NCBI GenBank assembly: GCA_038043465.1
Contig: JBBTBX010000006.1
Location: 62,001 to 126,000, forward strand
Origin: SXRF01 sp038043465
GTDB lineage: Bacteria > Pseudomonadota > Alphaproteobacteria > Rickettsiales > SXRF01
DNA length: 64,000 nt
Reading direction: 5' to 3'
Shown here: positions 1-8,495 of the stretch, piece by piece
Layout: every line of letters starts with the position of its first letter
Numbering within the stretch: position 1 is the stretch's first letter
Made by a program: the position numbers and the translations under genes
Notes under the pieces: generated by a model
What the model saw: only the letters and a program-made list of their open reading frames with translations
Databases searched by the model: none
What the model was told of the DNA's origin: nothing

Positions 1-825
1 GCACAGGGCTGGAACGTAAGAGTTATTGTTGCCGATAATGATGACACTGACAGTGCCAGGCGGGCTGTGGCTGAGGTAGCGCAGGAAGTAAGTTCGGAAG
101 TAATAGGAATAGATTATATTCATGCCCCTGCCCGCAATATTTCAGTTGCCCGCAACGCCTGCCTTGATGCGGCAAAAACTCCCCTTGTCGCTTTTATAGA
201 TGATGATGAGTTGGTGACGAAAGGCTGGCTGAAAGCAATGATAAGCAAACTTGATAGCAGTAGTGCGGACGTTATATTAGGCCCGGTAATGGCAATTTAC
301 AGTAACGAATGTAAAGAATGGCTGCGTAAAGGAGATTTTCATTCCACCTACCCAGTATGGGTTGGAGACAAAATCATCACCGGCTATAGCTGCAACGTGC
401 TAATTAAACTAACCTCAGCAACGCTACAAGAATTAAGATTCCGCCATAGCCTCGGCAAAACTGGCGGTGAAGATACTGTGTATTTTTCCAGCCTGCATAA
501 AGCAGGTGCAGTTATCACTTACGCTCCGGAAGCCATTGTCACAGAAATGGTAACGCCGGAAAGGGAAAAATTAAGCTGGCTTATAAAACGCCGTTTCCGT
601 TCAGGACAAACACACGGATTGTTACTGATAGAAAGTGAAAATAATATCAAACAATATATAAAAAATACTATTGAATATTTAACAAAATTCTCTGTTTGCA
701 TGGTAGTTACACTAGCTAATTGTTTACGACCTGCTAAAATGCGTTTCTGGCTGCTCAGAGGCGCGTTCCACATGGGAGTAATAGCTAAACTGCTTGGAAA
801 AAAAGAACTAGTGCAATATGGATAA
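1..825 (+). CDS. Family 2 glycosyltransferase, 5' end outside window
   Basis: A GT-A fold glycosyltransferase that would transfer an activated sugar during surface-polysaccharide assembly at the cytoplasmic face of the inner membrane. The frame is open from base 1, and the codons before position 67 read as the first GT2 beta strand (VIVADNDDTDSA), so the true start lies upstream and the GTG at 67 is internal. Later motifs are the N-x-S-x-A-R-N-A stretch and the DxD-like acidic run in LVAFIDDDELV. The C-terminal part is rich in basic residues and ends with a possible membrane-associated segment. It overlaps the next glycosyltransferase by 8 bases, so it is the first visible gene of a long plus-strand operon. 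Sugar and acceptor cannot be told from sequence. Confidence 0.85.
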   Translation, partial: AQGWNVRVIVADNDDTDSARRAVAEVAQEVSSEVIGIDYIHAPARNISVARNACLDAAKTPLVAFIDDDELVTKGWLKAMISKLDSSSADVILGPVMAIYSNECKEWLRKGDFHSTYPVWVGDKIITGYSCNVLIKLTSATLQELRFRHSLGKTGGEDTVYFSSLHKAGAVITYAPEAIVTEMVTPEREKLSWLIKRRFRSGQTHGLLLIESENNIKQYIKNTIEYLTKFSVCMVVTLANCLRPAKMRFWLLRGAFHMGVIAKLLGKKELVQYG

Positions 826-1768
826 TCCCTCCCCCGATATTTCAATTATCATAACCACCTATAATGTTGAACGCTATATTGAACGCGCCATAGAAAGTGT
901 ATTGACCCAGCAAGGTGTGACTTTGGAAGTTATTGTAGTTGACGATTGCTCTACTGATAATACCTGGCAGATAATATGTCAGAATAGCGATAAACGCATC
1001 AAACGAAAAAAGCTGGAAAGCAATGGTGGGCCAAGCATTGCCCGCAATGCTGCTATTGCCATGGCAGCCGGCAAGTGGCTTGCGATATTAGATGGCGATG
1101 ATGCTTTCCTGCCCAGTCGCCTCGCTCGTTGCCTTGCACTTGCAGATACAAAACAAGCCGATATTGTGGTTGATAATTTGCTGATACATCGTGAATATGA
1201 TCAGAAACAATCGCTGATGTTTCCGGAAAAATCACTCGCTGCTATTGGAAAACTTGACCTTCCTACATTCCTGCTCGAAAAAGTTTCTGGTACAAATTAT
1301 GTTCTAGGTTACCTGAAACCAATATTCCTGCACAGTTTCCTGCAAAAGCATAATATCGTCTATAATACCGAGCTAAAGGTTGGTGAAGATTATATTTTTC
1401 TAGCAGAGGCATTGGCAAACGGTGCGGTCTGCGCGGTTGAACCTAGTGCCGGTTATAGATATACCGTTCGTGTTGGTTCAATATCGCATAGATTATCCCT
1501 TACTGATATAGAGCGTATTTTAGAGACCGATAAAAAATTTAGTGATAAATACAGGCTTGATGAAGCATCAGTAAAAGCACAGAAAAAAAGAAGGCACAAC
1601 TTTAAAAAAGAATATTATTTTTTAATGCAGGTGAATGCTTTAAAACAAAGAAATATATTAGAATTTTTGCGAGTTGTGTGCCTTTATCCACCAGCAGCTG
1701 CACTCTTATCACGACTAGTAAGTGCGATTTATAAAAAATACACGACTAGACAAGGAAACAAGAAATGA
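818..1768 (+). CDS. Family 2 glycosyltransferase
   Basis: 316 residues, a usual length for single-domain GT2 enzymes. The N-terminus has the classic nucleotide-sugar strand (ISIIITTYNVERYIERAI), followed by VVDDCSTDNT, then a GPSIARNAA segment and the metal-binding LDGDDAF. These are the canonical GT2 sites for the nucleotide and the divalent cation. The C-terminal third is Lys/Arg-rich (KAQKKRRHNFKK), suggesting contact with membrane lipids or an acidic acceptor. The start overlaps the upstream glycosyltransferase and the stop overlaps the pyruvyl transferase start by 4 bases, so translation is coupled. It probably adds one residue of a capsule, O-antigen or exopolysaccharide repeat unit; specificity is unknown. 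Confidence 0.88.
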   Translation: MDNPSPDISIIITTYNVERYIERAIESVLTQQGVTLEVIVVDDCSTDNTWQIICQNSDKRIKRKKLESNGGPSIARNAAIAMAAGKWLAILDGDDAFLPSRLARCLALADTKQADIVVDNLLIHREYDQKQSLMFPEKSLAAIGKLDLPTFLLEKVSGTNYVLGYLKPIFLHSFLQKHNIVYNTELKVGEDYIFLAEALANGAVCAVEPSAGYRYTVRVGSISHRLSLTDIERILETDKKFSDKYRLDEASVKAQKKRRHNFKKEYYFLMQVNALKQRNILEFLRVVCLYPPAAALLSRLVSAIYKKYTTRQGNKK

Positions 1769-2697
1769 AAATAATGTATTTCAGAGGTAAATATCCGAAT
1801 TTTGGTGACGAGCTGAATATATGGATGTGGGAAAAGTTGCTTCCAGATTTTTTTGATGACGATGAGAATGAGCTTTTTATCGGCATAGGCTCTACTATTG
1901 GTAATCATTACAAAAAATCAGCAAAAAAAATTGTGTTTGGAACAGGATTCGTTGCAACTTATAATGAAAAGCCTGATGTGCACACTCCTGAATGGGATAT
2001 TTATTTTGTGCGTGGACCACGCACCGCAAAATCACTCGATATTTCACCGGATTTAGCACTTGGCGATGCCGCTATCCTGCTTCGTACTATTGTAGATTAT
2101 AAAAACAGGAAACCTGAGGTCATTTCCTTTATTCCGCATTGGGAAAGCTTAGAGCGTGGCAATTGGGAAGGAGTGTGCAAGATCGCAGGAATTAATCTTA
2201 TCGACCCGCGCAGACCAGTAGAAGAAGTTATAAATGAATTATTACGCTCAAAACTGGTTATTTGTGAAGCGATGCATGGCGCAATAGTTTCCGATGCCTT
2301 CCGCATCCCGTGGATTCCGATATTGCCTCTTGAGAAAATACATAGAGATAAATGGTATGACTGGGCAGAAGCACTGGAAATAGAATTACTGCCAAAACGC
2401 CTAATTCCATCCAGTATCCACGAAGCCAAAACCACCAAATATTTAAATACAACAAACAATTATAGCTCTAAGCCAAACCCCACATTAACTACAGAACAAA
2501 ATAAATCTTTATTGGGGAAAAAATCAATATCAGTCGTAAAAACTATTGTTAGGCAGGTTATATTGTATATGTCAGCTTATAGGCTGAGAATGATTACCAA
2601 AACATCACCAAATCTAAGCAAGGATGAGATTATAGATGGAGTTACAAAAAAAATGCTGGAAAAACTAGATATACTGCGCCAGAATTACTCCAAATGA
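1765..2697 (+). CDS. Polysaccharide pyruvyl transferase family protein
   Basis: 310 residues matching the polysaccharide pyruvyl transferase family (ExoV/GumL/WcaK type), which put a pyruvate ketal from phosphoenolpyruvate on sugar residues. Visible hallmarks are the N-terminal NFGDELNIWMWEKLL, the small-residue run FIGIGSTIG, the VRGPRT motif with LALGDAAILL, and the late cluster VICEAMHGAIVSDAFRIP holding the conserved His of the family. Start and stop overlap both neighbouring glycosyltransferases by 4 bases. The last ~90 residues are less typical, with a short hydrophobic stretch (VVKTIVRQVILYMSAYRL) that could attach the protein to the membrane. Pyruvylation would give the surface polymer a negative charge. 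The family is well supported; the acceptor sugar is not known. Confidence 0.82.
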   Translation: MKIMYFRGKYPNFGDELNIWMWEKLLPDFFDDDENELFIGIGSTIGNHYKKSAKKIVFGTGFVATYNEKPDVHTPEWDIYFVRGPRTAKSLDISPDLALGDAAILLRTIVDYKNRKPEVISFIPHWESLERGNWEGVCKIAGINLIDPRRPVEEVINELLRSKLVICEAMHGAIVSDAFRIPWIPILPLEKIHRDKWYDWAEALEIELLPKRLIPSSIHEAKTTKYLNTTNNYSSKPNPTLTTEQNKSLLGKKSISVVKTIVRQVILYMSAYRLRMITKTSPNLSKDEIIDGVTKKMLEKLDILRQNYSK

Positions 2698-3689
2698 TAA
2701 AAGTTTCCGTCGTAATTCCCTATTTCCAAAGGCAAGCTGGCATATTGCGACGTGCTGTTGAATCTATATTATCTCAGGAAGTTCCCCCTAACAACAATGT
2801 AGAAATAATTGTGGTTGATGATGGCTCTCCAATATCGGCACAATCAGAATTAAAAGACCTGATATTTACAGCACCATTTACTTTAAATCTTATAGTGCAA
2901 CCTAACGGTGGCGTGGCAATGGCGCGCAACAGCGCGCTCAAAGCCATCAATGAAACCACAAAATATATTGCCTTCCTTGATTCTGACGATACATGGCGAC
3001 AAGGACATTTAAATAAGGCTCTGGAAACTTTGGAACAAGGAGCAGATTTCTATTTTTGTGATAATAGTAGGGAGAGTTATCACGATTCTTATTTTAAGAA
3101 TTCCATCATATTAAACTCATACATTGCCAAACATAATGGCGATAACGATATTGTTAGTATTACGCCAAGCCAACTATGCACAACAATACTACGAGAATTC
3201 ACCACACAGGCTTCAACCGTTATATACAGAAGAAGTATATATCCAGAACTGTTATTTGATACCAGCTTTTACAAAGCTGGTGAAGATGTAATTTTCTTTT
3301 TACAGTTATCAACTAAAGTGAAAAACGCATGTTTTTCAAAAGAAATTATGGTTGATTGCGGAACTGGTATAAATTTGTATTTCAGTGCCTTGAGTTGGGA
3401 TAGCGTTGGACATCTTTCACAGATTATTACAAAACTTAGAACATACAATAAAATCAAATCCACTATGACTATATCCAAAAATGATATGCTTTGGAACAAA
3501 GCACTTATAAAATCAATAAAACTCAATATAGCTTTCCTTGCCCTACGCAAATTCTTTAAAACAAAAGGCAGAATTCCTGAGGAAATCAAAAAACTTGCCC
3601 ATGATGATAAAACATTTTACCATTGGTTTCCTTTAGCACTCATTCAGGTAATTATTGGGAAACCATTGGGAATATATAAGCCTGATTAA
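2694..3689 (+). CDS. Family 2 glycosyltransferase
   Basis: 331 residues with a GT2 N-terminus: VSVVIPYFQRQAGILRRAV, then IIVVDDGSPISA, QPNGGVAMARNSA and the metal site AFLDSDDTW. All are standard positions of a processive or single-addition GT-A transferase. It overlaps the pyruvyl transferase stop by 4 bases and is followed by an 19-base gap with a ribosome site before the flippase. The region after residue 150 has no motif I recognise beyond the usual GED-type acidic position (KAGEDVIFF). It belongs to the same repeat-unit assembly pathway as its neighbours. Donor and linkage cannot be predicted. Confidence 0.88.
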   Translation: MIKVSVVIPYFQRQAGILRRAVESILSQEVPPNNNVEIIVVDDGSPISAQSELKDLIFTAPFTLNLIVQPNGGVAMARNSALKAINETTKYIAFLDSDDTWRQGHLNKALETLEQGADFYFCDNSRESYHDSYFKNSIILNSYIAKHNGDNDIVSITPSQLCTTILREFTTQASTVIYRRSIYPELLFDTSFYKAGEDVIFFLQLSTKVKNACFSKEIMVDCGTGINLYFSALSWDSVGHLSQIITKLRTYNKIKSTMTISKNDMLWNKALIKSIKLNIAFLALRKFFKTKGRIPEEIKKLAHDDKTFYHWFPLALIQVIIGKPLGIYKPD

Positions 3690-3708
3690 ATTATAAGAGG
3701 CTTCTTCT

Positions 3709-5166
3709 TTGTCTATCCGTAAAACAATTTTTGACAGCATGTCCATGTCCTCAGTCGGAGTTTTGCGACTGCTGGCGCAGTTTATCGCCATTCCGATACT
3801 GGCGCGGATTTTATCACCCGCTGATTACGGAATAGTCGCCATAGCCATGCCCTTTGTCATGTTCGCATTAGTAATTGCCGATGTTGGCATCGGTATGTCA
3901 CTGGTGCGCACTCCCATGGAAAACCAAAGGGAATGGTCAACCTGTTTCTGGTTATCGTTGTTACTTGGTATTTTGCTAACGCTAATCACTCTTATCAGCG
4001 CGCCATTTGTGGCAATGCTCTTTGGCGAGCCACAGCTAAGCGCAATGATTATGGCACTTTCCATAGTAATATTAATGCAGACTGCCAGTGGTGTTCACAG
4101 TGCCGCCCTCATGCAGACAGAGAGATTCAAATTTATAGCCATTATCGAAACTATTACCGTACTTACCAGTATAATAGTGTCAGTGGTTGCGGCAAAGAAT
4201 GGATTTGGCGCGTGGGCTTTAGTATTCCAGCAAATCAGCTTGTATAGTATAAGAACCATACTGGTATTTTTATACTCTCCGCTCAGGATACATAAAATAT
4301 TTGATATTAAAAACGTCGCGGAACACATAAAATTCGCAAAAAATATGCTGGCTTTCAACCTGATAACTTTTCTGACCCGCGCCCTTGATAATTTAATCAT
4401 CGGCAAGGTAATGGATACGGTGGCAGTCGGTATTTACTCCATGGCATTTCAATTTGCCCGCCTGCCGATGACACTGCTCGCTGGTCCCGTACAAGCAGTT
4501 TTTTATGCAAAAATGGCAAAAGTGAAAAATGACAAACACGCAATACGCCGGATATTCCTGATTATAACCAGAATCCTTGCCACCATAATATTTCCGGCAA
4601 TGGGTATGGTAGCGGTAGCGCATAGCCCGGTGTTCACCTTAATACTTTCCGAAAAATGGCAAGATTCAGGTCGGATATTCATGCTGGTGGCTGGTATAAC
4701 CGCTTTGCAGGCGGTGATGAACCTGCTGTGTAATACTGTCCGGATGGCACTGGGACATACCGGCGCACAGGTGCGGCAAACAACCGAGCAGGGTATTATC
4801 TGGATTATCACCATGTTCAGCACTATATGGTTCGGGCTGGAAGCTCTGGTTATTGCTTACAGTGTAGTATTTTTCCTTTACAGCCCAAGGATACTGATGC
4901 TGACGCTGCCATTTATTGATTGCAGTTTTAAAGAATATATCCGCGCTATCGTTACGCCGATCATCATGACAATTTCCTGCATTATAATTTATATTGTGTT
5001 ACAGGATACATTCCAACAGAGCATGATAATGCAATTTGTGACTGCTGCCGTTCTTGCCATAATAGGAATAACCGCAAGTGTGTTGCTGCAATATTCCTTC
5101 TTTTACAATGAGTATAGAGAATATAGACTGATGAAAAATAATGATTATAGTAATTACAAGCCATAA
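3709..5166 (+). CDS. Oligosaccharide flippase, Wzx/ExoT type
   Basis: 485 residues with about a dozen to fourteen hydrophobic segments and the N-terminal polysaccharide-synthase motif (RLLAQFIAIPILARILSP followed by DYG). Members of this MOP-superfamily group flip undecaprenyl-linked repeat units across the inner membrane. The start is a TTG at 3709, chosen because a TAAGAGG ribosome site ends 9 bases upstream; an ATG 30 bases further in would remove the conserved N-terminus. It follows three glycosyltransferases and the pyruvyl transferase and precedes a fourth sugar transferase and a ligase/polymerase, matching a Wzx/Wzy-dependent or O-antigen pathway. The C-terminus (residues after 470) is charged and cytoplasmic-looking. 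Confidence 0.88.
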   Translation: MSIRKTIFDSMSMSSVGVLRLLAQFIAIPILARILSPADYGIVAIAMPFVMFALVIADVGIGMSLVRTPMENQREWSTCFWLSLLLGILLTLITLISAPFVAMLFGEPQLSAMIMALSIVILMQTASGVHSAALMQTERFKFIAIIETITVLTSIIVSVVAAKNGFGAWALVFQQISLYSIRTILVFLYSPLRIHKIFDIKNVAEHIKFAKNMLAFNLITFLTRALDNLIIGKVMDTVAVGIYSMAFQFARLPMTLLAGPVQAVFYAKMAKVKNDKHAIRRIFLIITRILATIIFPAMGMVAVAHSPVFTLILSEKWQDSGRIFMLVAGITALQAVMNLLCNTVRMALGHTGAQVRQTTEQGIIWIITMFSTIWFGLEALVIAYSVVFFLYSPRILMLTLPFIDCSFKEYIRAIVTPIIMTISCIIIYIVLQDTFQQSMIMQFVTAAVLAIIGITASVLLQYSFFYNEYREYRLMKNNDYSNYKP

Positions 5167-5181
5167 ATTATATGGATAGCT

Positions 5182-6237
5182 ATGCAAAATTCTACGGACA
5201 TAAAACTGGTTATTCCCCAAAAATTAGAGATAACTTCCCGTGGGTCACTGGTACTTCTCTTTTATGATGGGTTTGAAAGACAAGCAGATGATGGTTTTAT
5301 CGGAGGCATAAAATCAGATACGCGTCGCTTCCTGCGCTATGCCAAGCGCACTGTATGCCGTCAGCAGGTCAGGACAGGGTTTTATACGGCGTTTATTGCA
5401 CTGGTAAACAGCCTTAGAGTAGTAGGTTGTGATGTTCGCATCAATGATTTTGCTGCTGCTAGAAAACGTCCGAATTATCCTATCGGCATTGCTGGTTATC
5501 CATCAGTGATTGATAAAATTACTCTGCCCAACCCCATAATTTTTGGACCTGGTGATTTTGGCACACCGCCGGCATCGGTTTCAGTAGCTAAAGATCCGCG
5601 TTTTAAACTTCTAATACAACCTTCCGACTGGTTCTCGGACATGTACCGACCATTTTGCGGTGATAAAATGCTGACATGGTTTGCCGGAATTGATACTGAT
5701 AACTGGCGAGACTACTCACATGAGCGCAAAGATCTCGATTATATAGTTTACGACAAAATCCGCTGGCATCGCGAACAGCGCGTCCCCGCAATATTTGAGC
5801 GCATTACCAGACATCTGGACAATAACGGACGCAGCTATAAAGTTTTACGTTACGGTCACCACCATCACAGCGAATTCCAGAATTCCCTAAAACGCGCAAG
5901 AGCAATGATTTTTGTCTGCGAGCATGAAACGCAGGGACTCGCCTATCAGGAAGCACTTTCCAGCAACGTTCCGGTTCTGGCGTGGGATGAAGGCGAGATG
6001 GTAGATCCGATGCTGCAACCCTACATGACGGATGCACTTGATATTTCCTCCGTTCCTTATTTCAACGAAAAATGCGGCATGAAATTTAAAATCGCCAATT
6101 TTGAAAAGGTCTGTGACTCTTTCTGGCAAAATCTATCCGTATTTGAACCAAGAGATTATGTAAAAACGCACCTATCTCTTGAATTATCAGCCAAACAATA
6201 TCTGGAAGCATATCAAAGTATTATAAATAATGCGTAA
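5182..6237 (+). CDS. Glycosyltransferase, GT-B (GT4-like) fold
   Basis: 351 residues with a GT-B rather than GT-A pattern. The N-terminal half has a Rossmann-like start (GSLVLLFYDGFERQADDGFIGG) and the C-terminal half has the donor-binding signature of family 4-like enzymes: ARAMIFVCEHETQGLAYQEA, where the E-x7-E pattern is approximated, then VPVLAWDEGEMVDP. The sequence LTWFAGIDTDNW resembles the ligand-proximal loop of such transferases. It sits 15 bases after the flippase and 18 bases before the ligase/polymerase gene. The exact GT family number is uncertain because the N-terminal half is divergent. It most likely adds a sugar to the same polymer. Confidence 0.75.
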   Translation: MQNSTDIKLVIPQKLEITSRGSLVLLFYDGFERQADDGFIGGIKSDTRRFLRYAKRTVCRQQVRTGFYTAFIALVNSLRVVGCDVRINDFAAARKRPNYPIGIAGYPSVIDKITLPNPIIFGPGDFGTPPASVSVAKDPRFKLLIQPSDWFSDMYRPFCGDKMLTWFAGIDTDNWRDYSHERKDLDYIVYDKIRWHREQRVPAIFERITRHLDNNGRSYKVLRYGHHHHSEFQNSLKRARAMIFVCEHETQGLAYQEALSSNVPVLAWDEGEMVDPMLQPYMTDALDISSVPYFNEKCGMKFKIANFEKVCDSFWQNLSVFEPRDYVKTHLSLELSAKQYLEAYQSIINNA

Positions 6238-6255
6238 GCAAGTAGCATTACCTGA

Positions 6256-7518
6256 ATGAACGCACAAAAACATAAATTCATAAAACCAGTCTGGCAAGTA
6301 AGGGAAAAAACTGAGCCATTCATGGCGGATTTTCCGGCTATGCTTGCTGTGGCAGCTTCTATAGTTGCTATGATATTCTTGGGGCAGGCATTTATTTTGC
6401 TGCTTTATGCGTTGTGGCTGCCCAAAATATATTACAAAGGACAGTGGATAATAAAACCAAGGGCAATGATGATTTTACCGGTTGCCATTGCCTTGTATTC
6501 TATGATGTCCGCCATATGGTCGGTGCATCCCGGTCTGACACTGCGCGCTGCCGTGCAGTTCGGTTCGGTAATCTGCTGCGCACTTATTATTTCGCGCATC
6601 GTAAGACCCAATATCTTTATCAAGGGTTTGACGCTCGGCATGTGCATTGCGCTTGGCTTCATCCTCCTTACCTCCGGCTCCATCCAAGCAGAATCTGCTT
6701 TAACTGGCGGACTTGGCTCTAAAAATCAGGTTGGTGCTAATGCACAGATAGGTTTTTACTCTGCCCTGCTTTGCTTTTTCCTGCTTGGCAAATACTGGCA
6801 GAAATTTCTTATAGCCCTGCCCGCCATTTTGCTCTGTGGCTTATGCCTGATACTCAGCCAGTCTGCGACCGCCATAGTATCCTTACTTGCTATCATCATT
6901 ATCAGCCTTGCCGGGTATCTGCTGGCAAAATTATCAAAACAGTTAAGAATATTTGCCTATATGGCGTTGTTTTTACTTATGGTGGCCACCACCGCAATAA
7001 GCAGCTCCGTAAATCTGGAAGAGATCGGTCTTAAGGCAACAGGCAAAGATGTGACCCTGACCGGAAGAACATATCTATGGGAAGAAGGAATCAAGGCTGG
7101 TATGGAAAACCCAATACTGGGTTATGGGCTCGGGGCTTTCTGGATACCAGGGAATCCAGAAGCTGAAAAAATCTGGTATAAATTCAGGATTTACAGCAAA
7201 TCAGGATTTCATTTTCACAATTTATTCATCAATATTTTTGTTGAGCTTGGCGTAATCGGACTCGCCTTATGGTTATTGATGTATTTATACAGCTGTGCTA
7301 AAAGCGTCCGTTGTTTGCTGAAGAGTAATGGCAGTATTGAATCGGTATTTTATGTTGGAATCTCCTTCATGTACCTTATTCGTTCGATATCGGAATCAGA
7401 TACTGGTGGACCATACGGTGTCGGACCGTTATTGTTTTTTTATATAGCGTTTCGTATTGCCTCACAAAACACTTTAAGTACTGGCAACAAGTCTATGATA
7501 CGGCAGGAAAAATTATGA
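6256..7518 (+). CDS. O-antigen ligase / Wzy polymerase family membrane protein
   Basis: 420 residues with about ten to twelve transmembrane segments and a large periplasmic loop between the late segments, the plan of the Wzy_C superfamily (WaaL ligase and Wzy polymerase). The diagnostic loop is near residues 268-325: LTGRTYLWEEGIKAGMENP, then LGYGLGAFW, and the HFHNLFINIFVELGVIG stretch with its conserved His. The start ATG is preceded by a weak ribosome site. The stop overlaps the GT8 gene by 4 bases. Ligases and polymerases of this superfamily cannot be separated safely by sequence. No separate Wzy or chain-length regulator is seen in the window, so this could be either. Confidence 0.83.
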   Translation: MNAQKHKFIKPVWQVREKTEPFMADFPAMLAVAASIVAMIFLGQAFILLLYALWLPKIYYKGQWIIKPRAMMILPVAIALYSMMSAIWSVHPGLTLRAAVQFGSVICCALIISRIVRPNIFIKGLTLGMCIALGFILLTSGSIQAESALTGGLGSKNQVGANAQIGFYSALLCFFLLGKYWQKFLIALPAILLCGLCLILSQSATAIVSLLAIIIISLAGYLLAKLSKQLRIFAYMALFLLMVATTAISSSVNLEEIGLKATGKDVTLTGRTYLWEEGIKAGMENPILGYGLGAFWIPGNPEAEKIWYKFRIYSKSGFHFHNLFINIFVELGVIGLALWLLMYLYSCAKSVRCLLKSNGSIESVFYVGISFMYLIRSISESDTGGPYGVGPLLFFYIAFRIASQNTLSTGNKSMIRQEKL

Positions 7519-8495
7519 GCAATGAATGTGCTGTTTGTTATGTATCAGATATAAATTTTCTGCTGCCCAGCATAATATCTGCCACTGGAGTGCGGAAATT
7601 TGTTCCGGCGCAGAAAGCTGATATTTTCATTTTCACGGTGGGAGTGGATGCAGAAAAAATTCGGCAAACGAATGAATTGCTTGCTCCGTATTCTATTAAT
7701 GTCTTAACCATACAGGACGAATTATTTAATGAAATAGATAAAGAACGACTGACTCGAACCCACACCCCGATGGCTATGTTCGGACGCCTGTTCATGCAGA
7801 ATCTTTTACCGCCTGAGTGCAAGCGCATAGTTTATCTTGATGGTGACACCTGGATTTTACGTGATCCCACGGCACTGATAAATGCCACCGTTCCCGAAGG
7901 ATTTCTTGCCGCCGCCGAGGATACTATTTATTTCCGCCAGAAATTTGCAATTGGCTCTACCACCAAAGGGATACGCCATTATTTCAACCAGATCGGTCTT
8001 AAGAAAAATCAGGGATATTTCAATTCCGGTGTCTTTGCCACATCGCGCAAGACATGGGATACCGTCTCTAAAGAAGCTTACATATATTATATAAACAATT
8101 CTGAAATTTGTGAACATAGCCCAGACCAGAGTGCGCTGAATGCAATTATAGGCAACAGAAGGCTGCGCCTTTCCAACAAATGGAATTTTCAGACCCAGCT
8201 TAAAATCTGGGGTGCCGATAGATATTCTGAGCCTGTTATCTGCCATTTCAACCGGCAGCCAAAGCCGTGGATGGGTGCTTGCGCACCGTGGGAAGAAATG
8301 TACGGACAGTATCAGAAAGCTATTGCTGAATTTTCTGCACTTAACCTGCCAATTAAAAACTTAAATGCAGAGGAAGTAGCAAAAGCTAATGAATCCACTA
8401 AAAAATCATATTCTTATTTAAAATTACCGTTTGTTTCCTGGCTGGTTCTACGACTGATTAATTTTAAAAATACTGAAAAGAACGCATGGATGTAG
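7515..8495 (+). CDS. Family 8 glycosyltransferase
   Basis: 326 residues resembling GT8 enzymes such as LgtC and RfaI/RfaJ, retaining galactosyl- or glucosyltransferases of lipopolysaccharide. Key features are the N-terminal segment that begins the sugar-nucleotide fold, the DxD motif in KRIVYLDGDTWILRDP near residue 113, the YFNSGVFATSRKTW stretch (usual YFNAGVLL position), the DQSALNAII motif and a C-terminal HFNRQPKPW matching the HF.G..KPW metal-binding site. It overlaps the ligase gene by 4 bases and the acyltransferase by 10 bases. Together these sites make the family assignment firm; the product linkage is not predictable. Confidence 0.88.
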   Translation: MSNECAVCYVSDINFLLPSIISATGVRKFVPAQKADIFIFTVGVDAEKIRQTNELLAPYSINVLTIQDELFNEIDKERLTRTHTPMAMFGRLFMQNLLPPECKRIVYLDGDTWILRDPTALINATVPEGFLAAAEDTIYFRQKFAIGSTTKGIRHYFNQIGLKKNQGYFNSGVFATSRKTWDTVSKEAYIYYINNSEICEHSPDQSALNAIIGNRRLRLSNKWNFQTQLKIWGADRYSEPVICHFNRQPKPWMGACAPWEEMYGQYQKAIAEFSALNLPIKNLNAEEVAKANESTKKSYSYLKLPFVSWLVLRLINFKNTEKNAWM